NCBI GenBank assembly: GCA_047921215.1
Contig: JBLRWO010000001.1
Location: 62,001 to 126,000 of the forward strand
Direction: 5' to 3'
Source of the DNA: RECM01 sp047921215
Lineage (GTDB): Bacteria > Bacteroidota > Rhodothermia > Balneolales > Cyclonatronaceae
DNA length: 64,000 nt
Shown here: piece by piece, positions 52,049-60,602 of the stretch
Position numbering within the stretch: position 1 is the first letter of the stretch
Layout of the letters: every line of letters starts with the position of its first letter
Program-made: the position numbers and the translations under genes
Notes under the pieces: model-generated
Told to the model about the DNA's origin: nothing
Seen by the model: the letters and a program-made list of their open reading frames with translations, nothing else
Databases searched by the model: none

Positions 52049-52693
52049 ATGAGCAGGAAAAAGAAAAATAATATTTTGCTGACTGACATCATTCCGGTGG
52101 CCCTCCCGCCATCGCTTGCGTCGCATGCAGAGATGTACGGGAAGGATCCCGGCAAAGCACTTGAACGGTTGCATCAGCACCTGCGCAGACGGGGCAACGA
52201 TCCTGTTGGTTACATGCTGCTGGCTTTTATGTACAATCAGTCCGGCGATCAGAAACAGGCTCTTGAAAGTGCAATAAAGGCCCGGATTTTTGCCCCCGGA
52301 AGCCTCTTTTTGCAGAAGCTCCCCTACTTTCTCACCCACCCCGACCGATTCGAAGCATGGATATCTGAAAACCGGAAAACGGCCGGTACCCGGATACCCG
52401 ATCAGAACGAGTTTCTCAAAGACATCGATAACCTGATCGAAACGCTTTCTGAAGCCACTCCGAAAACGATTCGACTGGACCACGACCATATACCGGCCGA
52501 TGATCACATTGAAGCTACCAACCGGATGGCCAACAAAATTGCGACGGAAACTCTCGCATCCATTTACGAGATGCAGGGTAAAACCGAGAAAGCCGTGGAA
52601 ACCTACCGAATGATCGCGCTTCGTGATCCCTCCCGCTCAAGGTTCTGTGAAGAGCAGATAGCAAGGCTGCTCGATTCCGATAATCAGAACTGA
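52049..52693 (+). CDS. TPR-like hypothetical protein downstream of lptE
   Basis: A 214-residue helical protein from the ATG at 52049 (MSRKKKNNILLTD); the open frame to 51932 overlaps lptE and looks spurious. Two TPR-like helix pairs are visible: PVGYMLLAFMYNQSGDQKQA and TLASIYEMQGKTEKAVETYR. The middle segment (about residues 85-150) is charged. It is probably the last gene of the miaB-activator-lptE group. Its role is unknown. Confidence 0.75.
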   Translation: MSRKKKNNILLTDIIPVALPPSLASHAEMYGKDPGKALERLHQHLRRRGNDPVGYMLLAFMYNQSGDQKQALESAIKARIFAPGSLFLQKLPYFLTHPDRFEAWISENRKTAGTRIPDQNEFLKDIDNLIETLSEATPKTIRLDHDHIPADDHIEATNRMANKIATETLASIYEMQGKTEKAVETYRMIALRDPSRSRFCEEQIARLLDSDNQN

Positions 52694-52698
52694 ACCGT

Positions 52699-53331
52699 TC
52701 AGCCCCTCACAAACGGATTGAACTTTTTCTCGTGGCCGATGGACGTTTCAGGACCGTGCCCCGGTAACACCCTTGTCTGATCAGGCAATATATACAACCT
52801 CTCCCTGATGCTTCGTTCCAGTTCCTGGAAATCACCTTTATACAGATCTGTTCGCCCGATGCTCTCCCTGAAAAGAACATCTCCAGCAATCAGCACACTG
52901 TGTTCGGGCGAATAGAGGGAAACATGATCGGGAGCATGCCCTGGCGTGGGTATGATATGAAATGTCATCCCCCCTGTTGTGATACGATCCGGCGGATAAT
53001 CTTTCGGGGTAAAGCCGAATGGTTTTGCCTCGAATCCGAAAAGTGCCGCCTGCGACATGTAATTCTCCCACAGATGAAGGTCGGTATGGCTCAAATAAAC
53101 CGGTACATCATAATAATCCAGTACTCTTTGCAGGCCAAGCACATGGTCAACATGAGCATGGGTGAGAAGTACCGCTTTCAGATTGAGACCGTCGTCACCG
53201 GTCAGCCTGCGTAGCTGGCCGAACTCTGCAGCTGTTGAAAAACCGGAATCCACAAGAACAGCGTCGGTGCCGTTACTGATCACATAGGTGTTCTCCTGGA
53301 ACGGGTTTACGGTGAGTACAGTAATTTGCAT
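52699..53331 (-). CDS. Metallo-beta-lactamase fold hydrolase (glyoxalase II-like)
   Basis: A 210-residue hydrolase with the metal motif HAHVDH (58-63), then GHAPDHVSLY, GDVLFRESIGRTDL and the final LPGHGPETSIGHEK. The pattern is that of YcbL-like glyoxalase II relatives, so a thioester hydrolase is likely, but the substrate is not proven. It converges on the TPR-like gene with 5 bp between stops. The rpmE gene lies upstream on the same strand behind a terminator. Confidence 0.93.
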   Translation of the reverse strand: MQITVLTVNPFQENTYVISNGTDAVLVDSGFSTAAEFGQLRRLTGDDGLNLKAVLLTHAHVDHVLGLQRVLDYYDVPVYLSHTDLHLWENYMSQAALFGFEAKPFGFTPKDYPPDRITTGGMTFHIIPTPGHAPDHVSLYSPEHSVLIAGDVLFRESIGRTDLYKGDFQELERSIRERLYILPDQTRVLPGHGPETSIGHEKKFNPFVRG

Positions 53332-53391
53332 GGTGATACCAGTTTTAGATCCGGTTGATGAACGGGATGATGTACGGGATGAAAAATCGCT

Positions 53392-53425
53392 AAAAAAAAA
53401 GCAGAACGCTTATTACGCCCTGCTT
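53392..53425 (-). terminator. Intrinsic terminator of rpmE
   Basis: On the minus strand AAGCAGGGCG (53425-53416) pairs with CGTTCTGCTT (53408-53399), with two G-U pairs and a 7-nt loop. It is followed by a T-run matching the nine A at 53392-53400. Confidence 0.88.
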
Positions 53426-53450
53426 CCAAACATGGGTAACCAACAAAAAA

Positions 53451-53663
53451 CTATTTGCGGCCGTAACGCTTGTTGAACTTGTCAACACGGCCGGCTGTAG
53501 AGATCATCTTTTGGCTGTTGTTATAGAACGGATGGTTTTTCGAATCAACCTCGGTCTTGTAGACCCCATCTTGCGCCTTCATGGTGCTTCTGGTTACGAT
53601 TTCTGAGCCATCACTCATAACAACAGTGATTTCTTTGTATTCCGGATGTATGCCTTTTTTCAT
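53451..53663 (-). CDS. rpmE: 50S ribosomal protein L31, zinc-free form
   Basis: Large-subunit protein L31, 70 residues, beginning MKKGIHPEYKEITVVMSDGS and ending GRVDKFNKRYGRK. The four zinc-binding cysteines of the C+ form are absent (no Cys at all), so this is the C- form that does not hold zinc. In many bacteria the C- paralogue is under Zur control. The start codon is directly preceded by a palindrome (GATAACGATATTATC on the minus strand). A terminator follows. Confidence 0.95.
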   Translation of the reverse strand: MKKGIHPEYKEITVVMSDGSEIVTRSTMKAQDGVYKTEVDSKNHPFYNNSQKMISTAGRVDKFNKRYGRK

Positions 53664-53678
53664 GATAATATCGTTATC
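53664..53678. promoter_or_regulatory. Short palindrome abutting the rpmE start codon
   Basis: GATAATATCGTTATC at 53664-53678 has inverted arms GATAA and TTATC around five bases and touches the rpmE start codon. It may be a small operator (the Fur/Zur family uses GATAAT-type half sites) or part of the leader structure. No Shine-Dalgarno sequence is seen in the same stretch. Confidence 0.35.
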
Positions 53679-53844
53679 GCTTTTAATAGAGACTTAAAGG
53701 TACGGTTTTTTCCTGTATATGTAAAGAGTTGGATTGTCTCATGTGCTGCGACCCATTTTTATCACCTGTTTGTGATTTCTGAAAATCGGATTAGATTAGC
53801 GGCTGTAATCAGCTTGTTTACAAGATGCAGGAACGGGTACTGTT

Positions 53845-55038
53845 TTGCTAAAAAAATTCAGCTTCAAAAAAAACGATCGCGGATATTCGGATTTTATGTT
53901 TCCGGTATTGCGGAAAACGATTATTCCGGTCACAAACTGGCTATTTAATCCGGTGATTGTTCATCCGGAAAACATGCCCCTTACCGGCCCCTGCTTTATT
54001 TTCGGAAATCACTCCAACCATTTCGATGCCTTTCTGATCAACGCTAAAATGACGCAGGAACCCACAGCGGGTGTCATGACCCGTGAACAGTTCCATAAAA
54101 CGTTGCCCCGAATAGCCATGGACAGTATCGGAATTGTACCTACCAGCAAGTACATCCCCGAACCGGGTATCGTGCGCAATGTATTCAGAATGATCGACCA
54201 GCAACGCATGATTGTGATCTTTCCGGAAGGCGGGCGCCGATGGGACGGCCGGCCCAAACCCTTCATAGAGTCCACTCTCAAGCTGTTCTGGAAAATGAAA
54301 ATCCCGGTACATCCGGTCCGGATCCTCGGCTCCTACCTTGGGTGGCCACGCTGGGCAGACTGGCCGAGAAAAAGCCGGATGGAACTGCATTTTCTTAAAC
54401 CGATGCACCCCGGCAATTTCTCCGATTATGAAACCTTTGCCGAAACCTGCCGCAGTTCTGTACATTTCGGGGAATATGACCCCCCGCCGGCAACATTCCC
54501 GTACACTTCCTGGCGGCCGGCGGCCGGAATAAGCCGTCTGTTGTACCGTTGCCCGGTAACAGGGGAATCGGGTGCTGTTTTCACACCCGATGGAAAAAAG
54601 GTGCGCAGCCACGCTTGCGGGTTGGAATATACCATGAACCATGCATCACGGCTTATCGATCTTCACGGCGAAGAGTATTCTGTCATCGATTTATACGACC
54701 AGATCAGCGCCATGCCCATTGCCAGAATCGTTGGTGATGTCATACTAAGGGCGGAGAAGCGAAACTTTTACCGGCTCACCAGGCAGTACAGTTTGTCGGC
54801 ACTGGGGTCTGGTTCCATAGAGCTGACTGAAAATGAGGTGCGCTATAAGATCGGATCACTTAAAGCCCGGATGCCCCTTGAAGCTATCCGGTCAATATCC
54901 ATTGAGCAAAACCACAAAATTTCATTTTCCACAGAACGCGAAACCATACAGGTCGATCTTGAAGGCTTAAGCACACTTCAGTGGCAGCATTATATCAGGC
55001 GCCTGAAAAGTAACGAAAAACCGGTTAAACATCTCTGA
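53845..55038 (+). CDS. PlsC-like acyltransferase with extra C-terminal domain
   Basis: Probable 1-acylglycerol-3-phosphate-type acyltransferase, 397 residues from TTG 53845. The catalytic HX4D motif is HSNHFD (His56, Asp61), followed by the acceptor-binding segment IVIFPEGGRRWDGRP near residue 130. The PlsC domain ends near residue 220. Beyond it about 170 residues form an unrecognised domain, including ALGSGSIELTENEVRYKIGS and a PH-like run of strands. An acyl acceptor cannot be named. It lies 2 bp upstream of the GltS-like gene, so the two are co-transcribed. Confidence 0.85.
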   Translation: MLKKFSFKKNDRGYSDFMFPVLRKTIIPVTNWLFNPVIVHPENMPLTGPCFIFGNHSNHFDAFLINAKMTQEPTAGVMTREQFHKTLPRIAMDSIGIVPTSKYIPEPGIVRNVFRMIDQQRMIVIFPEGGRRWDGRPKPFIESTLKLFWKMKIPVHPVRILGSYLGWPRWADWPRKSRMELHFLKPMHPGNFSDYETFAETCRSSVHFGEYDPPPATFPYTSWRPAAGISRLLYRCPVTGESGAVFTPDGKKVRSHACGLEYTMNHASRLIDLHGEEYSVIDLYDQISAMPIARIVGDVILRAEKRNFYRLTRQYSLSALGSGSIELTENEVRYKIGSLKARMPLEAIRSISIEQNHKISFSTERETIQVDLEGLSTLQWQHYIRRLKSNEKPVKHL

Positions 55039-55040
55039 GC

Positions 55041-56414
55041 ATGTCGGCATGGAATATTCATATAACTGTAGGTGAGTTTTTCCTGGATTTTGCCTGGATG
55101 GGTCTGCTGCTTGTAATAGCAACCTTTGCCCGCCGGCATATTCCGCTGCTGCAACGTTTTCTGGTACCCAACAACCTGATAGCCGGAATTCTCGGCCTGC
55201 TGCTCGGGATGAACGGGCTGGCTATTCTCGACCTGCAGTCGGCCCGGCTGGGAGCATATGTGTATCATCTGCTTGCGCTGCTGTTCATTGCCCTGAGCCT
55301 TCGTTCTCCCCAGCAGAAACTCGGACTAACCTCGATCAAATTCGGGCTCATATTTCTGATGGTGTACCTGGTACAGGGCCTTGTGGGTCTGGGACTGGCG
55401 TTTATCCTGATATATACCTTTATGCCCGATCTGTTTGCCGGAATCGGTCTTTTGCTGCCACTGGCATTTGGCATGAATCCGGGCATAGCCTATACCATAG
55501 GGCAAAACTGGGAAGGATACGGTTTTGAGTCAGGGGCCATCGTAGGGCTCAGTTTTGCGGCCATCGGCTTTTTAGTTGCCTATACCCTGGGTATCGGACT
55601 CATGCGGAAAGGTATACGCGACGGGAAAGCTGCATACATTGAAGGAGGAACGGAGGTATCAGAGGAGATCCGTACAGGTTTCCTTGAACCCGGGAACAGG
55701 CGAAATGGCGGACATCTCACCACATCAGCCGAGGCAATTGAATCACTGACCCTTCATATCGCACTCATTGGTTTTACGTACATCCTGACCTGGGCTCTGA
55801 TGAAACTTATGGAGACCGGCCTAACCTTCGTCGGTGCCGCTCAGGAAATATCCACCCTATGGTCGTTTCACTTTATATTCGCGGCTGTAACCGCACTTGG
55901 TTTTCGTCTGGTACTTGACCGGTTGGCCGTATCGTTTATAATCGATGATGTAACCATGACCCGCACGTCCAACCTGTTCATGGACTTTATGATAGTGGCA
56001 TCGGTTGCCGCCATCAGCTTTGCGGTGGTGGCCGCATACGGGCTGCCTATTCTGGTACTTGGAATCAGCGCGGCAGCGGCAACCTGGCTGGTCGTACATC
56101 TGGCAACAAAATCGGCATTCAGCGAATTCGTACTGGAGCGCTTTGCCGCCATCTTCGGCAACATGACCGGAACCCTGCAATCGGCCCTCATCCTTCTGCG
56201 GGTACTTGATCCGGACATGAAATCGCCCGTGAGCCATAATCTTGTCTACGGCAGCGGCCTGGCTCTTGCCCTTGGGTTTCCCTTGCTCATCATCATCAAT
56301 GCACCGATACATCATTTCGACGACATTCTCGCCGGCTTCTGGATGGTTTTTGGAGCCCTGCTTGCCTACCTCGTACTAATCCTGCTTGTCTGGAGATTTA
56401 TCAGCAAGAGATAG
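55041..56414 (+). CDS. GltS-like sodium:glutamate symporter family protein
   Basis: Polytopic transporter of 457 residues with ten or more helices. The first repeat has RFLVPNNLIAGILGLLLG and the loop LAFGMNPGIAYTIGQNWEG; the second repeat has LDRLAVSFIIDDVTMTRTSN and ISAAAATWLVVHLATKSA. These fit the GltS family (sodium/glutamate symport); the substrate here is not proven. A hydrophilic loop at about residues 195-230 separates the halves. It is coupled to the upstream acyltransferase gene and converges on the ATPase gene. Confidence 0.85.
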   Translation: MSAWNIHITVGEFFLDFAWMGLLLVIATFARRHIPLLQRFLVPNNLIAGILGLLLGMNGLAILDLQSARLGAYVYHLLALLFIALSLRSPQQKLGLTSIKFGLIFLMVYLVQGLVGLGLAFILIYTFMPDLFAGIGLLLPLAFGMNPGIAYTIGQNWEGYGFESGAIVGLSFAAIGFLVAYTLGIGLMRKGIRDGKAAYIEGGTEVSEEIRTGFLEPGNRRNGGHLTTSAEAIESLTLHIALIGFTYILTWALMKLMETGLTFVGAAQEISTLWSFHFIFAAVTALGFRLVLDRLAVSFIIDDVTMTRTSNLFMDFMIVASVAAISFAVVAAYGLPILVLGISAAAATWLVVHLATKSAFSEFVLERFAAIFGNMTGTLQSALILLRVLDPDMKSPVSHNLVYGSGLALALGFPLLIIINAPIHHFDDILAGFWMVFGALLAYLVLILLVWRFISKR

Positions 56415-56441
56415 GCGGTCTCTGCTGCCCGGTTCAGAACC

Positions 56442-57992
56442 TCAGCGCCTGCGTCTGCCTCTGCCACTGCCACTTCTGCCATCGTCAAAGCCGTCGTCGT
56501 CGTCATCCCCTCCAGCATCTGCGCTACCCAGGTTGCCCAGCATGCTGCCGATCATATCGGAATATGACCGCTCGTCTTCAACATCTTCCTTGCCCAGCAT
56601 CGATTTTTGATGCAGTGCCTCCAGAATGAAATCCATTTCGGCATAGCGGTACACTCGTTCTGCCTTTTTCCCGTGAAGTTCTGCCAGCTTTTCAAGTCCT
56701 TCAACCGCCGCCAATACCGTGGCATAGGCCTTGTCGTTAAGTGCATCGGAGATTTCAACCTTATAGCCCCTGGCAAACCATTGAAGGATGTCTGAATAAA
56801 CCGGATTTTTCCTGTTGTCTCCCAGGAACGGATCGGGAAAGTGCTTTCTGAAAATCGCACTGATTGCCTTGCCAATCAGATGTTTTGCCACATTTACGGC
56901 CCCCTCCTGTTCACCTTCGTATACAAGTTCCATTTTCCCCGTCAGTGCGGGCACACCGTGATAGAGGTCCGATATGCGCACCACCGTTTTTTTATCTCCG
57001 TTCATTATGGCCCTGCGCTCTGCAGCCGACACCATCTGTTCCATGGCCGTAATGGTAAGCCGTGCCGAAACCCCGCTTTTCTCATCGATGTATTCCGACT
57101 CACGTGCTTCAAACGAAATTTGCTGAATAATCTGTTTCATGAAGTCAGGGATGCCGATCTCAACATCACTCTCGCGGTGTGTCCATGCCTCCTGTTCGGT
57201 AATAGCAATGCCCACTTCAATCGATTTGGGATAGTGTGTAATGATCTGTGAATCAATACGGTCTTTGAGCGGTGTGATAATGTTTCCCCGATTGGTATAA
57301 TCTTCAGGGTTGGCCGAAAAAACCATCATGATATCGAGCGGAATGCGCACATTGAAACCGCGGATCTGTATATCCCTCTCCTGCATAATGTTCAGCAGGG
57401 AGACCTGGATGCGGGGCTGCAGGTCGGGCAGTTCATTGATGGCGAAGATACCCCGGTTTGTTCTGGGTATTACACCGTAATTGATCACCTTCTCGTCCGA
57501 CAGCGCCATCTTCCGGGTTGCCGCCTTAATCGGATCGATATCGCCGATCAGGTCGGCCACGGTGGTATCGGGGGTTGCCAGCTTTTCCGCGTACCTCTGG
57601 CTGCGGTGCAGCCATTGTAAAGGGGTGTCATCACCTTTGGCGGTAAGTGTATCCTTGCCAAAACGCGACAGTGGCCCAAAGGGATCGTCGCTGATCTCCG
57701 AACCTTCGATTACCGGTATATACTCATCCAGAAACTGTATGAGGGAACGGAGTATGCGGGTTTTTGCCTGCCCTCTCAGCCCGAGAAGTATGATATCGTG
57801 ACGGGCCAGGATGGCATTCTGCAACTGTGGAATCACCGTTTTCTCATAACCCAGGATGCCACTGAACATGGGATCACCATTCCTGAGCATGCGCATGAGG
57901 TTCGAGCGCATTTCATCTTTTACGGTTCGGGGCTTCCATCCCGATTTTTTTAGTTCGCCAAGCGTTTTAATGGATTCCGGATGTACTGACAT
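56442..57992 (-). CDS. MoxR/Mg-chelatase-like AAA+ ATPase
   Basis: A 516-residue AAA+ protein resembling magnesium chelatase subunit I and MoxR. The Walker A loop is unusual (GLRGQAKT, 71-78), lacking the normal GxxGxGK(T/S) second glycine. Walker B is IFAINELPDL, and the sensor 1 region is IMMVFSANPEDYTNRGN. The C-terminal quarter is helical, and the last 25 residues change from an acidic DDDDD run to a Gly/Arg tail ending RRRR. Homologues of this type usually sit beside a VWA-domain gene; none is visible here. The partner and the task are unknown. Confidence 0.85.
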   Translation of the reverse strand: MSVHPESIKTLGELKKSGWKPRTVKDEMRSNLMRMLRNGDPMFSGILGYEKTVIPQLQNAILARHDIILLGLRGQAKTRILRSLIQFLDEYIPVIEGSEISDDPFGPLSRFGKDTLTAKGDDTPLQWLHRSQRYAEKLATPDTTVADLIGDIDPIKAATRKMALSDEKVINYGVIPRTNRGIFAINELPDLQPRIQVSLLNIMQERDIQIRGFNVRIPLDIMMVFSANPEDYTNRGNIITPLKDRIDSQIITHYPKSIEVGIAITEQEAWTHRESDVEIGIPDFMKQIIQQISFEARESEYIDEKSGVSARLTITAMEQMVSAAERRAIMNGDKKTVVRISDLYHGVPALTGKMELVYEGEQEGAVNVAKHLIGKAISAIFRKHFPDPFLGDNRKNPVYSDILQWFARGYKVEISDALNDKAYATVLAAVEGLEKLAELHGKKAERVYRYAEMDFILEALHQKSMLGKEDVEDERSYSDMIGSMLGNLGSADAGGDDDDDGFDDGRSGSGRGRRRR

Positions 57993-58107
57993 GAAGACTG
58001 AATGTTATTAGCTGATTAAATAAATTGAACGGGACAGGACGGATCAGGATTGCATTGAGTTGAACAAAACCGGGTAAAATTGAACGACATTAAATGTTTG
58101 AAGTAAC

Positions 58108-59538
58108 CTATAACCCCGAACGGGCGTGAACAATTTCAGAAATGTTGTTTTCCGTCTCTTTTCCGAACACACGCAAAAGGGCGCGAGCCTTAATCCAGCT
58201 CTCCTCCCACTCCAGCGCCGGATCAGAATCGCCGGTAACTGCACCGCCGGCACAATAATAGAGACGGCCGTTCCTGATAACAGCCGTTCGGATAACCACA
58301 TTGAAATCGAAATCCCCGTTTTCCATGATATAACCGATGGCCCCGGAATAGAGGCCCCGGCGGTAGTTTTCAAGCTCTTCGATCGACCGCATTGCACTTA
58401 TTTTCGGAGCTCCGGTCATCGATCCCATCGGATAGCACGCCTTGATGATCCCGATCGGCTCGGAGTCAGCAGCAACCGCTGCCGAAACCGTCGATACCAT
58501 CTGATGTACTGTTTTGTAACTCTGAATATCGAAGAGTGAGTCAACCTTGACTGATCCTTTTACCGCGATCCTGCCAAGATCGTTTCTGACCAGGTCCACA
58601 ATCATCAGGTTTTCGGCCTGGTCTTTTACCGAATTTCTGAGTCGCGAAACGGCCTCGAGATCTTCGCTGGCATTTTGTACTGCAGCAACGGTGCCCTTAA
58701 TGGGTTCGGAAACAACCCTTTCACCATTCCTGGCCAGAAACCGCTCCGGCGAAAGGCAGCAAACATCGATCGAATCCTCAATACCGGCTATATAGGCTGC
58801 GAAAGGAACCGGTCCGGCCTCACGCATCGCCTCAAACAGATCGTAGGTATCGCCTGTAAAATCGGCCTGCAACTGGTTTGTGAGATTGATCTCGTAAAAG
58901 TCACCCTCATTGATACGCCGTTTGGCTTCATTAACCATATCGCTGTATGCTGAATAGGACATTCCACTGTGTACCGGTCCGATCGATGGTTTTTCACCCC
59001 CCGTATCCGATACCCCATCCTCTTTCAGCATCTCTTCATCACCTGCAAGATAGGTCACTTCTCCGGTATCCGGATCGATTTCCATAAGTATTCCGGGGCT
59101 CATAAACCACATGTCGGGCGCCTGCACTCCATCGGGGTTAACCGATACCAGATCTTCTGTATAATTTTTCAGGTCGTATCCCAGGTAACCGAACAGCATC
59201 CCCTTTGTCGCAGACCTGAACTGCCTGAGCTGTTCCCATGGTACGGCTTTCATGGTTCCTGATAATACTCCGGTGGCGGCAGCCCTTCCGGGGCCGGGAT
59301 TGAATCCTGTGTTGGGTTGGGATGCAGAAACGGGAACCGGGTTGTCTTCAATGGCACCCGGCTGAACATCTGCCCTGAAACTGAGTATGCACCCTGGAAG
59401 CCCGGCCAGGTAAATCTTGCCTGATGCCCGGTGACCGGGCAGCTGGGAGTCGAGCAGAACAACCGGACCTTTTTTCCTCAGCGACAGCACCCGCTCTCTC
59501 ACCATCGAATAGAATTTTTTTCTGTTCATCGCACACAT
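58108..59538 (-). CDS. pabB: Aminodeoxychorismate synthase component I
   Basis: Chorismate-utilising enzyme, 476 residues, that makes 4-amino-4-deoxychorismate for folate. The catalytic part has FYEINLTNQLQAD, LSPERFLARNGERVVSEPIKG as PIKGT, VDLVRNDLGRIA, and the final GSMTGAPKISAMRSIEELE and YSGAIGYI. The adjacent pabC gene (8 bp upstream) favours PabB over anthranilate synthase TrpE. The glutaminase subunit PabA is not in the window. The start could also be the ATG three codons in. Confidence 0.9.
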   Translation of the reverse strand: MCAMNRKKFYSMVRERVLSLRKKGPVVLLDSQLPGHRASGKIYLAGLPGCILSFRADVQPGAIEDNPVPVSASQPNTGFNPGPGRAAATGVLSGTMKAVPWEQLRQFRSATKGMLFGYLGYDLKNYTEDLVSVNPDGVQAPDMWFMSPGILMEIDPDTGEVTYLAGDEEMLKEDGVSDTGGEKPSIGPVHSGMSYSAYSDMVNEAKRRINEGDFYEINLTNQLQADFTGDTYDLFEAMREAGPVPFAAYIAGIEDSIDVCCLSPERFLARNGERVVSEPIKGTVAAVQNASEDLEAVSRLRNSVKDQAENLMIVDLVRNDLGRIAVKGSVKVDSLFDIQSYKTVHQMVSTVSAAVAADSEPIGIIKACYPMGSMTGAPKISAMRSIEELENYRRGLYSGAIGYIMENGDFDFNVVIRTAVIRNGRLYYCAGGAVTGDSDPALEWEESWIKARALLRVFGKETENNISEIVHARSGL

Positions 59539-59546
59539 AAACCCGG

Positions 59547-60410
59547 TTACGACTTAATGGAGTCGAGATACGATATAAATGCACTGCACATTGAGCGGTA
59601 TTCAGTTGCAGAAACGTTGAATTCCGTTTTCCCAATGGATTTTACCGGTTGCCATACCCTTATGGAATTGCACACCCACACCGCATCGGCCCCCTCCAGG
59701 TCGGATGGAATAAATTCTCCCTCCACCACATCCTTTCCTTCAGATTTCAGGTGCCTGATGGTTAGCATCCGGGTAATACCATGCAGCGGATCGCACTTAA
59801 GTGAAGGTGTGTACACCACGCCGTTTTTCAGCCAGAAAATATTGGCCACACTGCTTTCGCTTATCTTGCCATTCACGCTAAGCATGAGCGCATCATCCGC
59901 ATCTTCTGCGGCAGCTTCCCGGTAGGCCAGTATATAATTAAGGTAATTCGACAGTTTATAGCGGGTATCAAGGGCCGCAGCGGGCACACGCCGGGTTTTG
60001 GCTACAATCAGCCGCAGGGGTTCCCGGTCGGCCATTGCCGGCTTGACCGATATGTGGGCAGTGGCATCGTGTACAAGCGGATCGCCCATACCCGTTATGC
60101 CTGACCGCCAGACCTGAATCCTGACCCTGCTGTTGATGGACTCAAGACGGTTGATCTCGAGCAGGCGGATAACTGATTTTTTCAGGGCTGCCGGTTCAAG
60201 CGAAGCATTTTTCAGTATTCCCAGATATTCCATACCGGAATGCAGACGTTCCATATGTTCCGGCCAGCACACAAATTTACCCGATGTTGCCAGCAGGGTT
60301 TCAAAGCAACCGTCGCCGTACATCGCCGCCCGTGATGATGCCGATACGCGGGCTTCCGTTTCCGTGACCACCGCTCCGTTGAACCATACCTTGTATCCGT
60401 GCTGAATCAT
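59547..60410 (-). CDS. pabC: Aminodeoxychorismate lyase (class IV aminotransferase fold)
   Basis: PLP enzyme that splits aminodeoxychorismate into 4-aminobenzoate and pyruvate. The 287-residue protein has the class IV pattern: ARVSASSRAAMYGDGCFETL at the start, PLP lysine in TRYKLSNYLNYILAYREA, ISESSVANIFWLKNG and the C-terminal GITRMLTIRH. The tight pairing with pabB (8 bp) supports PabC over a branched-chain or D-amino-acid aminotransferase, which share the fold. Confidence 0.87.
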   Translation of the reverse strand: MIQHGYKVWFNGAVVTETEARVSASSRAAMYGDGCFETLLATSGKFVCWPEHMERLHSGMEYLGILKNASLEPAALKKSVIRLLEINRLESINSRVRIQVWRSGITGMGDPLVHDATAHISVKPAMADREPLRLIVAKTRRVPAAALDTRYKLSNYLNYILAYREAAAEDADDALMLSVNGKISESSVANIFWLKNGVVYTPSLKCDPLHGITRMLTIRHLKSEGKDVVEGEFIPSDLEGADAVWVCNSIRVWQPVKSIGKTEFNVSATEYRSMCSAFISYLDSIKS

Positions 60411-60602
60411 ACAGGAAAGTATGATTTTTTAGGGAGCCGTTCAGCAATAAATATTTGGAGTCAGAGCCGCAGGAGAATCGGATTCCGGGAAACATCCCCT
60501 GTCTTGTTTACTTAATAGGATGAATATTCATTGCAACCGTTCTGTTTTTTTGTCATTTTCCAGCTTCCAAACTACTCACATCACCAGTACCATTTTTATT
60601 TC

